From contig NZ_CP085224.1 in NCBI RefSeq assembly GCF_044803115.1, positions 3,410,001-3,474,000 on the forward strand: a stretch of DNA of 64,000 nucleotides. The letters run 5' to 3'. The position numbers and the translations under genes are program-made. The stretch is from Caenispirillum salinarum_A (GTDB lineage Bacteria; Pseudomonadota; Alphaproteobacteria; Rhodospirillales; Rhodospirillaceae). Positions 60,006 through 64,000 of the stretch are shown piece by piece (within the stretch, counting starts at the first letter, position 1; each line of letters opens with the position of its first letter). Under the pieces are notes generated by a model. That model saw only the letters and a program-made list of their open reading frames with translations. It searched no databases and was not told where the DNA came from.

Positions 60006-61973
60006 ATGACCCTCTCCACCCGCATCTTCGCACTGACGTTCATGATCGCGGCAATCGCGCTCGGCGGGCTGACCATCAGCATCATTGCGCAATCCCGCGA
60101 TACATTCCGCGATCTTTCCCTTGAGCGACTGTCGGACGGAGTGGGTCGCGAGGCCGCCCTTCTACAGAACCATCTTGATTTGCTGGTGGGTGATGCCGTG
60201 TTCCTGGCAGCCACTGATACGGTCGAAGCGATCGTCAACGGCGATCCCGTTGCAATCAGCACGACGGAACAGAAGGAGCGGCTGGCCCGCGTCTTTCAGA
60301 CCGTCATGCGGCAACGGCCGCCCTACACCCAGATCCGCCTGGTCAGCCTGGACGACCAGGGGATGGAACTCGTGCGCGTAAATCGTACGGACACCGGCGT
60401 GACCGTAGTTCAACAACAGGATCTTCAGGCAAAGCGGGACCGATATTACCTGAACGAACTGGCGCGCCTACAGCCGGGTGATACCTACCTCTCCGATGTG
60501 GATTTGAACCGCGAGCACGGCGTTATTCAGGAACCCCATCAGCCGGTCTTCCGTATCGGCGTTCCAGTGTTCGACCGCATCGGCCGCCGTTTTGGCGCAA
60601 TCCTCATCAATATCGACTTCGACCGCTTCCTCGGGGACATTGTTGCATCTGGAGAGAACACGTTCTTCGTTACCAACGGGCGCGGCGACTACCTGCGCCA
60701 CCCGGATCGGGCGAAGGAGTTTCGCTTTGAATTCGGGGAGGAAGCCGGCTTGACCGGAGATCTGCTCAGCGAGGAACAGGTGGGCGCGTGGCACGCCGAA
60801 GGCGGTTCCTTTCAGTATTATGATTACGATCAAAAGCGTGCCGTGGCGGTGGACAGGATTCGTCTCCCCGAAGCTGTTGTGACCGTGGATGATGAGTACC
60901 TGCTGATCGGAGCCACCGCCTCGCTCGCGAGCCTTGAAGCCGAATACGACATATTCCGGAATGCGCTGCTTGCCTCGGTCCTGGTGGTCGGATCGCTCAT
61001 GGCCGCCGGCTTGAGCATCACGACGTACCGTTTTATGCGGCCCATCAGCCGCATGGTCAGAACGGCTGATCGGATAGCCGATGGCGAAAGGGATGTCGCA
61101 CTGCCCAAGACGAGTGGCGAGATTGGCCTCCTGGCGTCGAGCCTGGAGCGGATGCTCGCTGCTCTCCGCCGCGCGGCCAAGACCGAGGAACTGGCCTCCA
61201 TGGGGCGGATGGCGAGCATGATCGCGCACGATCTTCGCAACGCTCTTTCGGCCATCAAGATGAACCTTCAAATTCTCAGGCGACGCGGCCTGGAGACCGA
61301 TGAGCGCATGTCGAAACACTGCACCATCGCCCTCGACCAGGTCACGTACATGGAGCACGTGCTGAACGACATGCTCATCTTCGCCAAACCGGGCTCGCTG
61401 GATCTTCAGTGGACCGGCCTCGGTGAGATCATCCACACCGCCGTCCTCTCGATGCTGCCGGCCATTGACGAGAAGCGCCTGTACCTGAAGGTACCGAACC
61501 TTGACACCCTGCCGACCCTGCGGGCAGATCGGATAAAAATAATCCGGGTCATGCAAAATCTCCTGGAGAATGCCGTTCAGGCTGCGCCCGAGGGTTCGAA
61601 GGTGGAAATCAGAGCCGGGACGTATCCCGCCAACGATGCTTCCAGCCATGACGGCGCACCGCTCGTTATTATATCTGTGATAGACCAGGGACCTGGTGTC
61701 GACCCGCACGATCGAACCCACATCTTCGAGCCGTTCTTTACGACCAAGGCCAAGGGCACGGGCCTCGGTCTTGCCATTGTCAAGCGGATCATCGACGAGC
61801 ACGGCGGTCACATCTCGGTCGCCGAAGACGCAGGTCACGGCACCGTCATGCAACTACAGCTCCCCCTCAACGGCCCCTCCACCGATCCTCTGGAGGCTGT
61901 TGCAAGCGGCGGCGGTGCGACGGTGTCGCCTGAACCGGCCGTCGCACAAGGCTACCTAACTGAAGACCTGTGA
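60006..61973 (+). CDS. Membrane sensor histidine kinase (NtrB/DctB-like)
   Basis: The 655-residue protein has an N-terminal helix (about 7-28), a large periplasmic sensor region (30-318) with dCache-like features such as FVTNGRGDYLRHPD, a second helix (about 320-340), a HAMP domain, and a kinase core: His408 in MIAHDLRNALSAIKMN, N-box NLLENAVQAAP, DQGPGVD and GTGLGLAIVKRI. It probably senses a periplasmic signal and phosphorylates the divergent NtrC-type regulator. Iodate or a redox product is a natural but unproven ligand. Confidence 0.9.
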   Translation: MTLSTRIFALTFMIAAIALGGLTISIIAQSRDTFRDLSLERLSDGVGREAALLQNHLDLLVGDAVFLAATDTVEAIVNGDPVAISTTEQKERLARVFQTVMRQRPPYTQIRLVSLDDQGMELVRVNRTDTGVTVVQQQDLQAKRDRYYLNELARLQPGDTYLSDVDLNREHGVIQEPHQPVFRIGVPVFDRIGRRFGAILINIDFDRFLGDIVASGENTFFVTNGRGDYLRHPDRAKEFRFEFGEEAGLTGDLLSEEQVGAWHAEGGSFQYYDYDQKRAVAVDRIRLPEAVVTVDDEYLLIGATASLASLEAEYDIFRNALLASVLVVGSLMAAGLSITTYRFMRPISRMVRTADRIADGERDVALPKTSGEIGLLASSLERMLAALRRAAKTEELASMGRMASMIAHDLRNALSAIKMNLQILRRRGLETDERMSKHCTIALDQVTYMEHVLNDMLIFAKPGSLDLQWTGLGEIIHTAVLSMLPAIDEKRLYLKVPNLDTLPTLRADRIKIIRVMQNLLENAVQAAPEGSKVEIRAGTYPANDASSHDGAPLVIISVIDQGPGVDPHDRTHIFEPFFTTKAKGTGLGLAIVKRIIDEHGGHISVAEDAGHGTVMQLQLPLNGPSTDPLEAVASGGGATVSPEPAVAQGYLTEDL

Positions 61974-62180
61974 TCGGTCCTCAACGCCTTCGTGACTCGC
62001 CGACCCGCTAGTAGACCAAACCCTTGCCGCTAAGCGACCCTGAAGGGCTCCTATGTCCAAATGACCTGCCCCACAAAGCGCGTCCGCTGAAGGCAGAAGT
62101 CCTGCGATATTGCGTCGCTCGCCGGATCCCCGTTTGGTATTCTGAGTGCATTGGGCGCCTCGGCCGCCGGAGGATTCGTT

Positions 62181-62414
62181 ATGGAAGACCGAATAGCTGC
62201 CATCCTGGAGGGACACCTGTCCCCGGACAACCTCTCCGCTGAAGAACATGACGTGTGGCTCAAGGCGTTCAACGAGAAAGTGATTCGGCCGACTACTGAG
62301 GAGAAAGAGTTCTTCGCCGACCGGCGACGCCGCCGAGTCGGCGTCGGCCTAAGCGATCAAGGAACCCTCATTTCGGCAAACTGTATGCCGGCAGTTCCGA
62401 ACAGCGAAGAATAG
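62181..62414 (+). CDS. Small protein of unknown function
   Basis: The 77-residue product (MEDRIAAILEGHLSPD) has a strong ribosome-binding site CGGAGGA at 62168-62174. It is charged, with an RRRRRVGVGLSDQGTLISA segment at the end. No family is recognised. It sits between the kinase gene and the palindrome at 62469. Confidence 0.55.
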   Translation: MEDRIAAILEGHLSPDNLSAEEHDVWLKAFNEKVIRPTTEEKEFFADRRRRRVGVGLSDQGTLISANCMPAVPNSEE

Positions 62415-62468
62415 CAGGGCCGGCCCCACCACCTCTCGCGCGGACATTTTGCGGGGGCTGCGGCTGCT

Positions 62469-62510
62469 GCCTTCACCGGCACCTCCGGATCCGGAGGTGC
62501 CGGTGAAGGC
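62469..62510. repeat. Perfect 42-bp palindrome
   Basis: The arm starting GCCTTCACCGGC runs 21 bases and is followed, without a spacer, by its exact complement, ending GCCGGTGAAGGC; the centre (62489/62490) is a TCCGGA (BspEI-type) site. There is no T run, and no gene covers it. The lack of a loop fits a dimer-binding site or a recombination site better than a terminator. Confidence 0.85.
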
Positions 62511-62698
62511 ACGCGCCCATTAACTGCAAACGTCTGTCGCACTCACCAAACGACACCAATCAGAGTTTCGCAAGAACGCTGTCACAGAGGGCAGACGTCC
62601 CGCGCACGCTACGTCCTGACAGCGGTCCAGAAAATTTTCTCTCATTTTTCAGAACGCGCATATCTCGAAGAGGGCACCTGATCTGAAAGGAGTTTACC

Positions 62699-63025
62699 GT
62701 GCCCCTGGACTACCACTCCGACACCCTCTCGGACCCCGTTTTTTCCGATGCATCGGTGCCGGCGAGAAAGCCGCGCAACACACGACCGCCCTCGCGCTTT
62801 TGGACCGACGAGGAGCTGGCGTCCAGGCTGGGAAAGAGCCCGACATGGCTGCGCCAGAACCGCCGATATCTTGAGTCTCAGGGGATGCCGAGGCGCGACG
62901 AGCTCTTCGGCTACGACAGCGTCGCCATCGAGCATTGGCTTGACGTGCGGGCAGGTCTGCGGGAACCGCCGCTTGAAGACGAGACGCAGAAGGCGCTCGA
63001 ACTCATCCGCGCCGGCAAACCTTGA
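62699..63025 (+). CDS. Helix-turn-helix DNA-binding protein, phage/plasmid type
   Basis: The 108-residue product starts at GTG 62699 with AAAGGAG at 62686-62692. Its centre FWTDEELASRLGKSPTWLRQ is an excisionase or AlpA-like winged helix, and the DELFGYDSVAIEHWLDVRAG segment follows, as in small phage regulators. It lies upstream of an integrase fragment, the usual excisionase-integrase neighbourhood. Confidence 0.65.
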   Translation: MPLDYHSDTLSDPVFSDASVPARKPRNTRPPSRFWTDEELASRLGKSPTWLRQNRRYLESQGMPRRDELFGYDSVAIEHWLDVRAGLREPPLEDETQKALELIRAGKP

Positions 63026-63328
63026 ACATGGCAGGCGCCAGGCGAAGAGCTGCTTGCGAGCCTGCCCATACCCCTTTATATCCTCGGTACGGGCTATCCG
63101 GCACCATCCAGAACGTTGGTGCCGGCGGCGCCCCCATTCCAGCTCTCCGGCCTTTCGGCCGGATGGAAAAGGCGTAACGACAACCTTCGCTGCGTATCGC
63201 AGCTCATGGGAAAAATACCGGAGGCAACAGAGCTCCCTCCGGTAATGCGTTGGGCTCGCATCGTCAGGGCCTCGCCATGAGCCACGGTCGCAGTTTTCAA
63301 CCGGTTCGCCGAACCGGGAAGGATTGTT
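63026..63328. other. Non-coding gap
   Basis: The 303 bases show no supported gene. There is a hairpin at 63146-63163 (TCCGGCC, TTTC loop, GGCCGGA) without a T run. Open frames here lack family matches and ribosome-binding sites. Confidence 0.5.
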
Positions 63329-63433
63329 GTGACCTGTAGACGCCTTTTGGCTCGCGGCTCGCGGGCTCTGTTCGTTGCCCTCGCCATCATTCCCGCTGTC
63401 TGCAGCGCTCTTCCTCCGGGGAGGACGTTGTAA
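63329..63433 (+). CDS. Small hydrophobic peptide upstream of the integrase fragment
   Basis: A GTG-start frame of 34 codons with GGGAAGGA upstream encodes VTCRRLLARGSRALFVALAI and a short polar tail. It has the shape of a signal-like hydrophobic peptide. Its TAA overlaps the ATG of the next gene (TAATG), so it could be a translational leader. Too short for family assignment. Confidence 0.35.
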   Translation: MTCRRLLARGSRALFVALAIIPAVCSALPPGRTL

Positions 63434-63627
63434 TGGGCAAGCGGCGAACGGTTAGGCCGCGCACGCAGCGCGGAAAAGACAAGATCCGGTATGTCCAGAC
63501 ACGCGTAAACGCGGACGGCTCCGTAAGGTACTACTGGGTCCGCCGTGGCTACAAAAGCAGGCGACTTCCGGACGACCCCGCCTTGCGCGCAAGGGAAGCG
63601 ATCCGGCTGAACGAGGCTGCGGTGTAG
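63433..63627 (+). pseudogene. Phage-type integrase, N-terminal fragment
   Basis: The 64 residues before a TAG (63625) read MGKRRTVRPRTQRGKDKIRY and VRYYWVRRGYKSRRLPDDPA, like the arm-binding start of tyrosine integrases. The TAG lies inside the first bases of the IS21-type end (TGTAGCGCG), so the gene was cut by that insertion. ATG 63433 has GGGGAGG upstream. No catalytic domain is in the window. Confidence 0.5.
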
Positions 63628-64000
63628 CGCGACAATTAGGAAGGCCGGTGGGCGTCAACTACGATGGCCGGTCGCCGTGATGGGATGACGATGGTGGCGC
63701 CGCGCAGCGGCGCCGGCAAGTCTAATTGTCGCCGGTCTCCGATGTAGTTGTCGCCGGGCGACAATTATCCGCGTCGGTAGTTGTCGCGGATGGTGCGGCG
63801 TCCCTGCCGACCGCGGTTCGGCGCCGGTAGCTCTCGACGTTCAACTCGAAGATCGTGGCGTGGTGGACCAGCCTGTCGATGGCGGCGATGGTCATGGCCT
63901 TGTCAGGAAAGATCCGGTCCCACTGGCCGAACGGCTGGTTGGCCGTGATCAAGAGCGACCGTCGCTCGTAGCGGGCGGCGATCAACTCGAACAGGACGCT
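63623..64000. mobile_element. IS21-family element, left end, continuing beyond the window
   Basis: An end beginning TGTAGCGCGACAATTAGGAA (63623) is followed by several related GTTGTCGCC repeats (around 63725, 63749 and 63780), the multiple-repeat end typical of IS21 elements, and then the istB gene on the minus strand. The right end lies outside the window. Confidence 0.75.
63722..64000 (-). CDS. istB: IstB, IS21-family helper ATPase, C-terminal part
   Basis: The frame is open to the window edge and reads SVLFELIAARYERRSLLITA, then FGQWDRIFPDKAMTIAAIDR and VHHATIFELNVESYRRR, the IstB C-terminal AAA+ region. The last 30 residues (ATTTDADNCRPATTTSETGDN) are not conserved and run through the end repeats. 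The gene begins beyond 64000. Confidence 0.88.
   Translation of the reverse strand, partial: SVLFELIAARYERRSLLITANQPFGQWDRIFPDKAMTIAAIDRLVHHATIFELNVESYRRRTAVGRDAAPSATTTDADNCRPATTTSETGDN

Noticed and set aside
1..64000. tRNA or rRNA genes
   Set aside because: No cloverleaf-like sequence or rRNA segment was recognised on either strand by eye; a tRNA scan was not possible here.

Overview
The window is high-GC DNA with alphaproteobacterial gene content: a MipZ division-site ATPase, CcoG, a queuosine-precursor transporter of the VUT type, a FbpA-like iron-binding protein and a DUF4870 membrane protein. A member of the Rhodospirillales or a close relative is my best guess; this is inferred from gene content only.

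Layout. (1) Positions 1-23573 are an ordinary chromosomal backbone: mipZ, a molybdopterin oxidoreductase, FAD oxidoreductase, GH114-like protein, nitronate monooxygenase, acyl-CoA synthetase, iron-binding protein, lytic transglycosylase, an EF-G paralogue, small hydrolases and ccoG. The first 420 bases hold a nested inverted repeat. (2) At 23774-23900 a CoA-binding-protein gene breaks off, and an accessory defence island runs from there to about 45240. It starts with a large NACHT-type STAND NTPase whose C-terminus carries a PD-(D/E)XK nuclease signature. This gene is split by an IS66 element (25700-31564), and the IS66 tnpB is itself split, exactly, by a four-gene serine-recombinase element (27541-30922). 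After the nuclease half comes a complete type I-E CRISPR-Cas locus in an unusual order: cas1-cas2-array, then cas3 on the other strand, then casA-casB-cas7-cas5-cas6e. The array has 30 clear repeats plus one degenerate repeat, a tandem duplication of two repeat-spacer units and one 45-nt spacer. (3) An IS3 element (45242-46580) sits between two unrelated gene remnants.

(4) Positions 47010-61973 form a respiratory island. Its core, idrP2-idrP1-idrB-idrA (58291 down to 52797), is an AioA-like molybdenum catalytic subunit, a Tat-exported Rieske subunit and two di-heme c-type peroxidases. That combination marks dissimilatory iodate reductase rather than arsenite oxidase. Downstream on the same strand, after a terminator, are moaA, a cytochrome c, a Crp/Fnr regulator with an N-terminal cysteine cluster, moeA, tatA and a carboxymuconolactone-decarboxylase-like gene, which fit cofactor supply, electron delivery, redox sensing and Tat export. 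An NtrC-type sigma-54 activator and its NtrB-like sensor kinase are divergently encoded just upstream. A sigma-54-like promoter and two tandem 17-bp operator-like sites lie between the activator gene and idrP2.

(5) The last 2 kb carry small proteins, a perfect 42-bp palindrome, a phage-integrase N-terminal fragment cut by an IS21-type element, and the C-terminus of its IstB helper, which runs off the window.
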